64,000 nucleotides of DNA from XN24 sp964462675. Lineage in GTDB: Bacteria; Pseudomonadota; Gammaproteobacteria; Steroidobacterales; XN24. The notes under the pieces were generated by a model. That model was given only the letters and a program-made list of their open reading frames with translations, ran no database searches and was not told the DNA's origin. Both the position numbers and the translations under genes were made by a program. This document shows positions 37,565-45,964 of the stretch, piece after piece; positions within the stretch are counted from its first letter, which is position 1; each line of letters starts with the position of its first letter. Where the stretch lies: NCBI GenBank assembly GCA_964462675.1, contig CAYWYS010000001.1, forward strand, positions 62,001 through 126,000, in the 5' to 3' direction.

Positions 37565-38845
37565 TCAATACCCCAGCGACACCCGCCGGTTGCGCGGCTT
37601 CGCCAATAGCATCTGCACGGTACCGATGTTGCGCTCCAGGAAGGCACCCTCGCAGTAGCAGAGGTAGAACTCCCACAGGCGGATGAAGCTGTCGGGGTAG
37701 CCCAGCGCGCGCACCGCCTCGATGTTCTCGAAAAAGCGCTCGCGCCACTTGCGCAGCGTCGTTGCGTAATGCAGGCCGATGTCCTGCAGGTGCAAAATCT
37801 GCAGGTCGGCGCTGCGCGCCAGGCTCGCGCTCATCGCGGCCACCGACGGCAGGAATCCTCCCGGGAACACGAAGCGCTGGATGAAGTCCACTGACCTGAG
37901 CGCCTGCTCGTACAGCTCGTCGCGGATCGTGATCCCCTGCAGCAGCATCAGGCCGTCAGGCTTCAGCAGCCGCGAGCACTGCCGGAAATAAGTGTCCATG
38001 AACTCGTGCCCGACGGCCTCGATCATCTCGATCGAGACCAGCTTGTCGTAGCGGCCCTCGAGGTCGCGGTAGTCCTTGAGGAGCAGCTCGATGCGCTCCT
38101 CGAGCCCGGCGGCGCGGATGCGCTCGGCTGCCAGCGCATGCTGCTCCCGGGAAATCGTCGTCGTCGTGACGCGGCAACCATAGTGGCGGGCGGCATGGAC
38201 CGCCAGGCCGCCCCAGCCGGTACCGATCTCGACGAGGTGGTCGGTCGGCTGCAGGTCGAGCTTGCGGCAGATCGCGTCCATCTTCGCGATCGAGGCCTCC
38301 TCCATGCTCGCATGCTCGGACTCGAAGATGCCGCAGGAGTAGTTCATCGTCGGGTCCAGGAACAGTCCGAAGAACTCGTTGCCGAGGTCATAGTGCGCTG
38401 AGATGTTGCGCCGGCTGCCTTCGCGGCTGTTGCGGTTCAGCCAGTGGCCGAGCCGCCGGCCGAGCTCCGCGAATTGCTTCGTGCCACCGTCGATGTCCTC
38501 GAGCACATGGCGATTCGCGACCATGATGCGGACGAGCGCGGTCAAGTCGTCGCACTTCCACAGCCCGTGGATGTAAGCCTCGCCGGCGCCGACCGTGCCG
38601 CCGAACGCGGCGTCGGCCCAGAACTGCGGGTTCAGCACCTCGATGTGTGCGTGCAGGCCGGGCGCAGTCGCGGCGTTGCCAAAGCGCAGGGTGCCCTCGG
38701 CGTCGTGCACTTCGAGGGCGCCGTGCTCGAGGCGCGACATGCGCTGCAGCAGCAGCCGGCGCGCGAATCCTTGCATCCGGCTCGGGCGGACGGGCCGATC
38801 CGTTGCCGGCCGGGCCATGCCGGCCGGGATGATGTTTTCTGTCAT
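37565..38845 (-). CDS. cfa: cyclopropane-fatty-acyl-phospholipid synthase family protein
   Basis: A 426-residue SAM-dependent enzyme that adds a methylene or methyl group to unsaturated acyl chains of membrane phospholipids. It has the SAM motif VEIGTGWGGLAVHAA, the segment SIEMIEAVGHE with the conserved catalytic Glu, and typical CFA residues such as NISAHYDLGNEFFGLFLD and YCEGAFLE. The ATG at 38845 overlaps the DUF1365 stop as ATGA. Its position with DUF1365 and an FAD oxidoreductase is the lipid-modification cluster under LitR or sigma-E control in several bacteria, where products may be methylated or furan fatty acids rather than cyclopropanes. Confidence 0.93.
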   Translation of the reverse strand: MTENIIPAGMARPATDRPVRPSRMQGFARRLLLQRMSRLEHGALEVHDAEGTLRFGNAATAPGLHAHIEVLNPQFWADAAFGGTVGAGEAYIHGLWKCDDLTALVRIMVANRHVLEDIDGGTKQFAELGRRLGHWLNRNSREGSRRNISAHYDLGNEFFGLFLDPTMNYSCGIFESEHASMEEASIAKMDAICRKLDLQPTDHLVEIGTGWGGLAVHAARHYGCRVTTTTISREQHALAAERIRAAGLEERIELLLKDYRDLEGRYDKLVSIEMIEAVGHEFMDTYFRQCSRLLKPDGLMLLQGITIRDELYEQALRSVDFIQRFVFPGGFLPSVAAMSASLARSADLQILHLQDIGLHYATTLRKWRERFFENIEAVRALGYPDSFIRLWEFYLCYCEGAFLERNIGTVQMLLAKPRNRRVSLGY

Positions 38846-39630
38846 CGTGGGTTCTCCATGCCGGGTTCCTGCTTCGCCGGGTGGGTGTAGAAGATTGCGC
38901 CCTTGAGCTTCAGTTTCAGGGCCTGCCAGTAGATCAGCAGGACGACTCGCAAGGTCATGAATGGAAAGCGCAGCAGCGCGCCCGCAAGCGTCGCGCCAGT
39001 GATCTCGCGCCGCTCGAGGTTGAGCGTTGCGTCGAAGGCATGTCGGCCGCGCTGCTCGTTGCGCAGATGCACCACGAGGCGCCGGCCGGGCTCGGTGAAA
39101 CGCCACTGGTAGCGGGTTTCCATCGGCAGGAACGGCGAGACATGGAATTCCTTGTCCAGCGCGAACTCCTGCGTCGGCCCGCGTACCGTGGCCTCAGCGC
39201 GCGGCAGCACGTAGAGGTGCGTCTCGCCCCAGGGCGTGTTGCTGACTTCCGCGACGATGGTCTCGAGCTGCTCGCCGGCTTCGTCGTAACAGTAATAGAA
39301 GCTGACCGGATTGAAGCAGTGGCCGAAGTACCGAAGGTGCGTCAGCAGGCGGATCGGGCCTGTCGGACGTCGCCCGGTGCGCGTCTCGACCAGTTCGCGC
39401 ACCACAGTCTCCAGCGACTGCGTCGGGTCGCCGAAATGGTCGGCACGCCGCAGCCACGCAGCAGCGCGCCGATGCGTCGACCAGAACCAGCGGCCACGGA
39501 ACACGGTGTCAAGCTCGCCGAGGTCGAGCCACATCATGAACATGCGGTACTCGAACGCGTTCGACACCGGGTCCGTGGCGCTGCCGTGGCGCCGATGGCT
39601 AACCCGCCCGAAGTAGAGGCAGCTCTGCAT
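38842..39630 (-). CDS. DUF1365 family protein
   Basis: A 262-residue protein, widely found next to CFA-like synthases and COG2907 oxidoreductases. Typical segments are SCLYFGRVSHRR, LLTHLRYFGHCFNPVSFYYC and KEFHVSPFLPME. I choose the ATG at 39630 with GGAG six bases upstream; the longer form would begin 33 bases earlier. It overlaps both neighbours. The biochemical role is unknown; it is required for lipid modification in some studied clusters. Confidence 0.9.
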   Translation of the reverse strand: MQSCLYFGRVSHRRHGSATDPVSNAFEYRMFMMWLDLGELDTVFRGRWFWSTHRRAAAWLRRADHFGDPTQSLETVVRELVETRTGRRPTGPIRLLTHLRYFGHCFNPVSFYYCYDEAGEQLETIVAEVSNTPWGETHLYVLPRAEATVRGPTQEFALDKEFHVSPFLPMETRYQWRFTEPGRRLVVHLRNEQRGRHAFDATLNLERREITGATLAGALLRFPFMTLRVVLLIYWQALKLKLKGAIFYTHPAKQEPGMENPR

Positions 39631-40876
39631 CTTGGCTCCAGGCTTGTACCGCGGCCGCGGCAACGAGGCCGCTCTTCACGCCGTCTTCATGGAAGCCGTA
39701 GCTCCACCAGGCGCCGCAGTAGAAGCTGCGGTGGCGCCCCATGAGCTCCGACCGCCGCCGCTGTGCCGCGACGCCTTCCGGAGTATAGACGGGGTGTTGA
39801 TAGACGATTTTCCGGATGATCTTTTCCGGGGCGATGTCCATCGTCGGGTTCAGCGTGACGAGGAATTGCGCCTGCGCGTCCAGGCCCTGCAGGATGTTCA
39901 TGTTGTAGGTCACGGATACCGTCGCCTGCGGCGCGGCCGGAATGTGATAGTTCCACGCGGCCCACGCCTTGCGCCGCCGCGGCAGCACACGCTCGTCGGT
40001 GTGCAGCACGGCGAGGTTCGGCTGATATGGAATTGCACCGAGCACTTCGCGCTCCGCATCGGTCGGCCTGGCGAGCATCGCCAGCGCCTGGTCGCTGTGG
40101 CAGGCGAACACCACGGCGTCGAAACGGGCGCGATGGCCGTCGCGCAGCGCCAGCTCGACGCCGAAGTCGTCGCGCAGCACGCGGGCGACCGGCGCGTTGA
40201 GCCGGATGCGATCGGCGAACGGCGCGGTCAGCGGCCGGATATAGCTGCGGCTGCCGCCCGCGATGACTCGCCATTGCGGCCTGTCATTGACCGACAACAG
40301 GCCATGGTTGGCGAAGAACTCGACGAAATAGCGCGCCGGGAAGCTCAGCATCATTGCCGGGTCGGTCGACCAGATGGCCGCGCCCATCGGCACGATGTAG
40401 TGCTCGATGAAGCGCGCCGAGTAGCGCTCGCGCGCCAGGTAGGCGCCCAGCTCGAGCGTGTCCTCGCGGCCCTCGAGAAGTCGCGGCGCCTCGCGGTTGA
40501 AGCGCAGGATGTCGCGGATCATGCCCCAGAACGCCGGGCTGACGAGGTTGCGGCGCTGCGCGAACAGCTGGTCCAGCGAGCTGCCGGAGTACTCCAGGCC
40601 GGAACGCTCGCAGCGCACGCCGAAGCCCATGTCGCTCGGTTGCGAAGCGACGCCGATCTCGTTCATCAGCGCGATGAAGTTGGGGTAGGTCCAGTCGTTG
40701 AACACGATGAAGCCGGTGTCCACCGCCCAGCGGCGGCCCTCGAGCTCGACGTCGATGGTGTTCGTGTGGCCGCCAATATAGTCGTTGGCCTCGAACACGG
40801 TGACCTCGTGGTCGGCGCAGAGCCGGCGCGCGGCCGTCAGGCCGGAGATGCCGCTGCCGATGATGGCGATTCTCAT
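39599..40876 (-). CDS. FAD-dependent oxidoreductase (amine-oxidase-like, COG2907)
   Basis: A 425-residue flavoprotein. The N-terminal dinucleotide fold IIGSGISGLTAARRL, the following EANDYIGGHTNTID and the end region typical of desaturase-like NAD(P)/FAD proteins identify it. In the fatty-acid modification cluster it may introduce a double bond or oxidise the methylated chain (compare UfaD-type steps); the exact reaction is inferred. It overlaps the DUF1365 gene by 32 bp and lies 29 bp after the SnoaL-like gene. Confidence 0.9.
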   Translation of the reverse strand: MRIAIIGSGISGLTAARRLCADHEVTVFEANDYIGGHTNTIDVELEGRRWAVDTGFIVFNDWTYPNFIALMNEIGVASQPSDMGFGVRCERSGLEYSGSSLDQLFAQRRNLVSPAFWGMIRDILRFNREAPRLLEGREDTLELGAYLARERYSARFIEHYIVPMGAAIWSTDPAMMLSFPARYFVEFFANHGLLSVNDRPQWRVIAGGSRSYIRPLTAPFADRIRLNAPVARVLRDDFGVELALRDGHRARFDAVVFACHSDQALAMLARPTDAEREVLGAIPYQPNLAVLHTDERVLPRRRKAWAAWNYHIPAAPQATVSVTYNMNILQGLDAQAQFLVTLNPTMDIAPEKIIRKIVYQHPVYTPEGVAAQRRRSELMGRHRSFYCGAWWSYGFHEDGVKSGLVAAAAVQAWSQDAELPLLRAG

Positions 40877-40905
40877 CTGGATTCCTCGTCCTTGTGTCCG
40901 CTGTG

Positions 40906-41403
40906 TCAGACGCGCGCGCGAATCGCGCGCACGATGCCGCCGAGCACGGGCAGGCGCTCATACAGCAGCGCGCCGGCATCGAAATAATCGCGGTGGTAGT
41001 GGACCCGCGTGCCGTGGCGAATGTGGCTGGCGCCGGGCAGCGCCAGCTCCTGGCCCGCCCGCAGGCGGCGGTGCGTCATGCGCATCGTCCAGGTCAGCAT
41101 CGCCTGGCCGGGCGCTTCCAGCACCTCGCCGAACTCGAAGCCGATCGACTCGACGCCTTGGTACATGCGCGCGAAGTAGTCATGCAGCGCCGGCAGTCCG
41201 ACGATGCGGTGCAACGGGTCCTCGAACACGACATCGTCGGCGTAGACCTCTTCGAGGAGCGCGAGCCGGTCGTGGCGCAGCTGCTGGAAAACCTCCTGGA
41301 AGCGCGCCACGAGCGGCGCCGCGACGGGGCTGTCGGCCGGCGCCGGCCCGAGGGTGTCCGCGGCGGCCTGCCGGCCGCCGTTGTGTCGCTTGCGGTGATT
41401 CAT
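40906..41403 (-). CDS. SnoaL-like (NTF2 fold) protein
   Basis: A 165-residue cone-shaped NTF2-fold protein, with DRLALLEEVYADDVVFEDPLHRI and the closing VHYHRDYFDAG segment, often a small ligand-binding or cyclase-like domain. Members near CFA/COG2907/DUF1365 clusters are probably accessory to lipid modification; the reaction is not known. ATGA overlap with the MerR regulator gene upstream. Confidence 0.85.
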   Translation of the reverse strand: MNHRKRHNGGRQAAADTLGPAPADSPVAAPLVARFQEVFQQLRHDRLALLEEVYADDVVFEDPLHRIVGLPALHDYFARMYQGVESIGFEFGEVLEAPGQAMLTWTMRMTHRRLRAGQELALPGASHIRHGTRVHYHRDYFDAGALLYERLPVLGGIVRAIRARV

Positions 41404-42290
41404 CGCCGGGCCGGCTCGATCCGCAGGAACTCGATGACGCGACGCCGGGCATCGTCGAGATCAGGGCTGAGCGGCAGGAAGCCGTCGCGGCCGGATTCGA
41501 GGAACATCGGCACGGCGAGATCGTCGGGCCTGAACTCGGCCCAGTCCCCGCCGGGGCCGCTCAGCACCACCGCGGCGCAGCCGGTGCGCGTGGCGGCCTC
41601 GCGCAGTTCGCCGTTGCAGGGCCCCGCCAGCAGCGCGGGACGCAAGCCGGAGCCGACCAGGCCCAGGGCGAACACCAGCGCCCAGGTCTGCTGTCCCGCT
41701 TTCCCCGGACTGCAGATCAGCACGCGCCGCTCGCCGGCCTGGGCCATGCGCTGGTAGATCCGGAACGCCAGCAGGCCGCCGAGCCAGGCGTCGAGAAACT
41801 GCCGCTCGAGCCCCGGCAACATCGGCGCGACCGCGGGCAACTGGTCGAGCAGCGTCGCGGCGTCCCCTGCGGACCGGCGCGTCAGTGAGGCCTCGAGAGT
41901 CGCGCTCATGCCGTCGTCATCCAGCGCATGGAGCTGGTCCAGGAAGCGCTCCAGCAGGCGGTCGTGGCGCGAGTCCCTGGCGCGAGCCGGCTCTTCCAGC
42001 AGCCGCGTCGCGCGACTGATCGAGACGCCCTGGTCGACGAGCCGCGACGCCGCACGCAGAAGTTCCACGTCGGCGCGGCTGTACAGGCGATGGCCGCCGG
42101 GTGTGCGCTCCGGCAGCACCAGCCGGTAGCGCCGCTCCCAGGCGCGGATCGTGACCGGATTGATTCCGGTGAGCCGCGCCACCACGCGGATCGGGAACAG
42201 CGCCGCTACGCCACCGCCATTCGAGTCCTCGGCAGGCTCGCGGACGAAAGCGGCGTTGCCATTGAACACCCCATGCTGGTCAGTTCGCAT
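41400..42290 (-). CDS. MerR-type regulator with degenerate B12-binding-like domain (LitR/CarH-like)
   Basis: A 296-residue DNA-binding protein. The MerR helix-turn-helix (IRVVARLTGINPVTIRAWERRYRL, then GGHRLYSRADVELL) is followed by a helical segment and a Rossmann-like domain aligning with CarH/LitR. However the cobalamin His motif (DxHxxG) is replaced by PGKAGQQTW, and the W-x9-EH segment is also absent, so AdoCbl binding is unlikely. It probably represses or activates this lipid operon by another signal. Overlaps both neighbours. Confidence 0.82.
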   Translation of the reverse strand: MRTDQHGVFNGNAAFVREPAEDSNGGGVAALFPIRVVARLTGINPVTIRAWERRYRLVLPERTPGGHRLYSRADVELLRAASRLVDQGVSISRATRLLEEPARARDSRHDRLLERFLDQLHALDDDGMSATLEASLTRRSAGDAATLLDQLPAVAPMLPGLERQFLDAWLGGLLAFRIYQRMAQAGERRVLICSPGKAGQQTWALVFALGLVGSGLRPALLAGPCNGELREAATRTGCAAVVLSGPGGDWAEFRPDDLAVPMFLESGRDGFLPLSPDLDDARRRVIEFLRIEPARR

Positions 42291-42822
42291 CGTCGGCCTC
42301 CAGTTTCTGGAAGAACAAGGTCACTTCGCCGACCCGGAAGCCGAACTTGCGGATTTCCGAGCGGTTCACGAGCACGTCGTCCTGGATCAGCCACATCCAG
42401 TCATCCAGCACGACATTGACGGTGCCGTCGTTCCACGGCAGCGCCAGCGTGTAGCGCCAGCGCAACGCGTTGCCAAACGCCTCGCCGCGCGCTTCGCCGA
42501 CGATGTCTCCGGCGGTGCCGGTATAGGTGTGCTCGTCGATCTTGCGGAAGGTCCACACGCGGCGCTCGACTGCGCCGTCGCTCCAGCTGAAGTCTTCCTC
42601 CAGCACGCCGGTATCGCCGTCCCAGTGGGCGACCATGTCGACGCGGAAGCTGCGTGTCGCCTCGCCGGAGCGGTTCTGCACGATGCCCCAGGCGACCAGC
42701 GGGCCGTCGAAGTATTCCTTCAGGTCCAGGCGCGGCTCGCGGCCCGCGTAGTCCTGCACCGAGGTCGTGCAGGCGGCCAGCAGCGTGACAGCGAGCAGCG
42801 CGGCAAACAGGCGGCTGATCAT
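42280..42822 (-). CDS. DUF3833 lipoprotein
   Basis: A 180-residue lipoprotein: signal with lipobox LAAC (Cys at about 17) followed by a lipocalin-like region with LDLKEYFDGPLVAWGIVQNRSG, FSWSDGAVERRVWTFRK and DWMWLIQDDVLVNRSE, the DUF3833 pattern. It is common in LitR-type clusters. The ATG at 42822 overlaps the upstream stop as ATGA, and its end overlaps the regulator gene by 11 bp. Confidence 0.88.
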   Translation of the reverse strand: MISRLFAALLAVTLLAACTTSVQDYAGREPRLDLKEYFDGPLVAWGIVQNRSGEATRSFRVDMVAHWDGDTGVLEEDFSWSDGAVERRVWTFRKIDEHTYTGTAGDIVGEARGEAFGNALRWRYTLALPWNDGTVNVVLDDWMWLIQDDVLVNRSEIRKFGFRVGEVTLFFQKLEADDAN

Positions 42823-43367
42823 CGCGGCGCTCCGATCAGCTCGGCGCGCAGGTCTGCGGCGCGAGTGCCAGGATGCAGCCAGATCCCGAGGAAGGCGGGT
42901 CCGAAAGCGGGGTCTTCGATGACGCCGAGCGGACCGTCGTTGCCGTAGAACACCGTGCGTCCGGCCGGCTCCACGAAAGCGATGATGCGGTCGCCGGGCG
43001 CCACGTCGGGCCAGATCTCGCCGACGTCCGCCAGCCACCGCGTGACCTGGTCGGGCGCGCCGAGACCCAGCTCCCGGCGCAGCCGCTGCCACTCGCGCCC
43101 CGTGGTGCGCACCAGGCTGGCCCGGGAGATATTGCGCCGATAAACGATCTCCAGGGCGACCGGACCGTCGCCGAGGTTCCCATCGAAGCGTCCGTCGCTG
43201 CTGAGCAGGCGGGCTTCGTAGACTTCCATGCCGAACCAGCGCAATTCACCGCTGCCGACCTCGACGAGGCTGGCCAGCGCCGGGGTGGCGCTCGCGCCCG
43301 ACAGGCCGGAGCCGAGCAGCAGCGTGCTCGCGGCGATCAGCGTATGAAGGGCCTTTGCGAATCTCAT
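42819..43367 (-). CDS. chalcone-isomerase-like periplasmic protein
   Basis: A 182-residue exported protein: signal peptide (LIAASTLLLGSGLSGASA), then the chalcone isomerase-like fold (PF16036) with LRWFGMEVYEARLLSSDG, LEIVYRRNISRASLVRTT and IIAFVEPAGRTVFYGN. Such bacterial members bind fatty acids or related ligands without chalcone activity. First gene of an overlapping operon running to cfa, starting at the ATG at 43367. Confidence 0.85.
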   Translation of the reverse strand: MRFAKALHTLIAASTLLLGSGLSGASATPALASLVEVGSGELRWFGMEVYEARLLSSDGRFDGNLGDGPVALEIVYRRNISRASLVRTTGREWQRLRRELGLGAPDQVTRWLADVGEIWPDVAPGDRIIAFVEPAGRTVFYGNDGPLGVIEDPAFGPAFLGIWLHPGTRAADLRAELIGAPR

Positions 43368-43506
43368 CCCGACGATCTCCCGCGAGTTTTCATTACCTGT
43401 ACATCGTTGCCGGCGGCTGTCCGGATTCAGCGCGCCGCGCTGTCCGACGCCTTGCCGCACAAGGGCTGCCGCCGCTGCCACCAGAACCGGGCGCGCTGCT
43501 CAGTCA

Positions 43507-43523
43507 TGTACAAGGGTTCTACA
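43507..43523. promoter_or_regulatory. candidate operator of the MerR/LitR-like regulator
   Basis: A near-perfect 7-3-7 palindrome (TGTACAA-GGG-TTCTACA, 6 of 7 pairs) 140 bp upstream of the chalcone-isomerase-like start, in the otherwise non-coding 43368-43604 gap. A second TGTACATCG lies near 43396. Assignment to this regulator is inference. Confidence 0.35.
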
Positions 43524-43604
43524 TCGACAGCGCCGCGCTGCACGGGAGTTCGTCCGCGCCCGGGGCGGCGGATTCAGCGGCGGCAGTCGGGGGCGCGGGG
43601 TGGC

Positions 43605-43967
43605 TTAGCGGCCAGTGGGCCCGCAGAAGATCTCGTGCAGCGTATGGATGATCCGGCCGGCTGGGCCGTCCACCACGCTGTAGTAGATTGTCTGGGCGGA
43701 GCGCCGGGTGCTGACGAGGCCGTCGCGGCGCAGGACCGCGAGGTGCTGGGAGAGCGCCGACTGCGATAATGGCACCCGCTCATTGATCTGGCCCACGGTC
43801 AGCTCTCCCTGGGCGAGGCTGCAGAGGATCATCAGGCGCGAACTGTTCGACAGGGCCTTCAGAAGTCGGGTCGCGTCGCCGGCGTGCTCGCGCATCGCCT
43901 CGGGGTCGACCGACAGTTGCGGGGGACAGGTCCGGGCGGGCGCTTGGGGGTCTGCATCGGGTGTCAT
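43605..43967 (-). CDS. bigR: ArsR-family persulfide-sensing repressor, BigR/SqrR-like
   Basis: A 120-residue winged-helix regulator with VGQINERVPLSQSALSQHLAVLRRDGLV as the recognition region. Cys49 (MILCSL) and Cys115 (EIFCGP) are 66 residues apart, the spacing of the redox pair in BigR (42/108) and SqrR (41/107) that forms polysulfide bridges in sulfide/persulfide sensing. It is divergent from a persulfide-dioxygenase-like hydrolase, the expected target. Confidence 0.85.
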   Translation of the reverse strand: MTPDADPQAPARTCPPQLSVDPEAMREHAGDATRLLKALSNSSRLMILCSLAQGELTVGQINERVPLSQSALSQHLAVLRRDGLVSTRRSAQTIYYSVVDGPAGRIIHTLHEIFCGPTGR

Positions 43968-44005
43968 GCACCTATCCTATGAGAACGCGCGGGAAAAGAG
44001 AAATC

Positions 44006-44018
44006 TGCTAAATTAGCA
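44006..44018. promoter_or_regulatory. candidate BigR operator/-10 region
   Basis: A perfect palindrome TGCTAA-A-TTAGCA in the 78-bp divergent gap between bigR and the hydrolase gene, overlapping a TAAATT -10-like sequence on one strand and TAATTT on the other. Confidence 0.45.
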
Positions 44019-44045
44019 ACCACGTAAATAGGCGGCAGCGACACC

Positions 44046-44912
44046 ATGGCAAAAGCACCCGAGGTCAGAGGCCTCTACCACGAGCCGACATCGACGTTCT
44101 CGTATGTCGTCTGGGATCCGGACAGCCGGGCCGCGGCGATCATCGACCCGGTGCTCGACTACGAGGGCGCCGCGGCGCGCACCGGCACCGCCAGCGCCGC
44201 GGCGCTGCTCGCAATCATCGCGCGCGAGCAGCTCGAGCTGCGGTGGATCCTGGAAACACATGCCCACGCGGACCATATCTCCGCGGCCGCCTACATCCAG
44301 CAGTGCAGTAGCGCGCCGCTCGGCATCGGCGCGGGCATCGCCGCCGTGCAGGCGACCTTCAGTGAAATCTACAATTTCGGCCCCGACTTTCCGACCGACG
44401 GACGCCAGTTCGATCGCCTGTTTGCGGACGGCGAGTCCTTTGCGCTCGGTGCTGCGCAGGTCAAGGTGCTGTCGACGCCGGGGCATACCAGCGACAGCGT
44501 GACCTACCTGGTCGGCGACGCGGCATTCATCGGCGACACGCTGTTCGCGCCGGACTACGGCACGGCACGCTGCGATTTCCCGGGTGGCGACGAGGCCACG
44601 CTGTTTCGTTCGGTCCAACGCCTGTACGGCTTGCCGGCGGAGACGCGGCTGTTCCTGTGCCACGACTACCCGCCGGAGGGCCGCGCGCCACGCTGCGAGT
44701 GGAGCGTCGCGGAGCAGCGCGCCGCGAACGTCCACATCCAGGCCGATACGCGAGAGCAGGACTTCGTGGCGATGCGCAGCGAGCGCGACAAGACGCTGCC
44801 CATGCCGGCGCTGATCATTCCGTCGGTGCAGGTCAACATCCGGGCCGGACGACTGCCCGAGCCCGACGACAACGGCACGCGCTACCTGCGCGTGCCCCTC
44901 GATACCTTCTGA
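44046..44912 (+). CDS. blh: MBL-fold hydrolase, Blh/ETHE1-like persulfide dioxygenase
   Basis: A 288-residue metallo-beta-lactamase-fold enzyme with the iron-binding motif THAHADHIS, GHTSDSVTY and HDYPP. BigR-controlled homologues (Blh) and ETHE1-type enzymes oxidise glutathione persulfide to sulfite, detoxifying sulfide. Length and motifs match. The divergent BigR-type regulator supports the assignment. Sulfite formed here can be used by the CysIJ system in this window. Confidence 0.88.
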   Translation: MAKAPEVRGLYHEPTSTFSYVVWDPDSRAAAIIDPVLDYEGAAARTGTASAAALLAIIAREQLELRWILETHAHADHISAAAYIQQCSSAPLGIGAGIAAVQATFSEIYNFGPDFPTDGRQFDRLFADGESFALGAAQVKVLSTPGHTSDSVTYLVGDAAFIGDTLFAPDYGTARCDFPGGDEATLFRSVQRLYGLPAETRLFLCHDYPPEGRAPRCEWSVAEQRAANVHIQADTREQDFVAMRSERDKTLPMPALIIPSVQVNIRAGRLPEPDDNGTRYLRVPLDTF

Positions 44913-44924
44913 GGAGCCCTGCTG

Positions 44925-45491
44925 ATGAAACGGACAACTCTCCTGGTGGGCGTGGCGACGGCCACCTGGCTCGCGGCGCCCGCGGTTTTGGCGGCTGCGC
45001 CCGATCGTGCGGCGGAGGGCCGCGCGATCGCGGCCAGCTTCGGCACCGAACTGCGCGCCGCGCTGCAGGCGGCCATGGTCGAGGGCGGGCCGCTGGCTGC
45101 AATCCAGGTTTGCAATGAGCGGGCGCCGCGGATGGCTGCCGCCGCGACCGAGGCCTCCGGGGCGACGGTGCGACGGACGTCAATGCGCCTGCGCAATCCC
45201 GCCAACCGCCCGGACGCGCATGAAAGCGCGGCGCTCGCGGAGCTCGCCATTGCGCTGGCCGCCGCCGGGCCGGACAGTCCGCCGCCGGAGCGACTCGACA
45301 CGCTCGAGGATGGGCGCGTGCGTTACATGAGCGCAATCGTCATGCAGCCACCGTGCCTTGCGTGCCACGGCGAGACGCTGGCGGCGCCGGTGGCCGCGGC
45401 CATCGACGCGCGTTATCCGGACGACGAGGCGCGTGGCTTCCGGCTCGGGGAGCTGCGCGGCGCGTTCAGCATCACCTGGCCGGCGGACTGA
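44925..45491 (+). CDS. DUF3365 (Tll0287-like) heme-binding protein
   Basis: A 188-residue exported protein: signal peptide (LVGVATATWLAAPAVLA), a helical sensor-like domain with ELRAALQAAMVEGGPLAAIQVCNERAP, and one heme motif CLACHG near residue 145. Tll0287-like domains bind heme and are suspected redox sensors. It starts 12 bp after the persulfide hydrolase gene and so is probably part of the same sulfide response. Confidence 0.85.
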   Translation: MKRTTLLVGVATATWLAAPAVLAAAPDRAAEGRAIAASFGTELRAALQAAMVEGGPLAAIQVCNERAPRMAAAATEASGATVRRTSMRLRNPANRPDAHESAALAELAIALAAAGPDSPPPERLDTLEDGRVRYMSAIVMQPPCLACHGETLAAPVAAAIDARYPDDEARGFRLGELRGAFSITWPAD

Positions 45492-45496
45492 TCAGC

Positions 45497-45961
45497 TCAG
45501 TCGGTCTCGAGCCGGGGCTCGGGTTCGGGCTCGGGCCCCGGCGCGGGCGTCGGCAGGCGCAGCAGGTAGATCGAGACGGCCGTGGCCATCAGCACCATGC
45601 CGACCTGGCCCCAGACGACCGGCACGAAGAACACGATCGTCACGCCGAACGACAGCCACATGACCAGCAGTGTCGTGGCCTTGGCGGGCCGCGTCATGCC
45701 GCGGCCCTCTTCGAAGTTGCTGACATAGCTGCCGAACCAGCGATGGTTCAGCAGCCAGCTGTGGAAGTGCTCGGAGCTGCGCGCGAAGCAATAGGCCGCC
45801 AGCAACAGGAACGGCGTCGTCGGCAGCCCCGGCAGGATGATGCCAAGTGCGCCGAGCCCGACACAGATCAGGCCCGCGCTGATCAGCATCCAGCGCGCGG
45901 CATGATCCAGGTAGGTCTGCGGCTCGTGCAGGCGGTGTTTCTTCAGCCGTTTACGGGGCAT
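45497..45961 (-). CDS. DUF454 (YbaN-like) membrane protein
   Basis: A 154-residue inner-membrane protein, with the DUF454 signature LGIILPGLPTTPFLLLAAYCFARSSEHFHSWLLNH and further membrane segments. It ends in a PEPEPEP-like acidic tail. The function of YbaN is unknown. It shares its operon with the next gene (3-bp gap) and converges on the DUF3365 gene. Confidence 0.9.
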   Translation of the reverse strand: MPRKRLKKHRLHEPQTYLDHAARWMLISAGLICVGLGALGIILPGLPTTPFLLLAAYCFARSSEHFHSWLLNHRWFGSYVSNFEEGRGMTRPAKATTLLVMWLSFGVTIVFFVPVVWGQVGMVLMATAVSIYLLRLPTPAPGPEPEPEPRLETD

Positions 45962-45964
45962 GGC

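Noticed and set aside
45497..45961. PEPEPE coding repeat as a DNA repeat element
   Set aside because: It is a short acidic/proline protein tail, explained by codon repetition.
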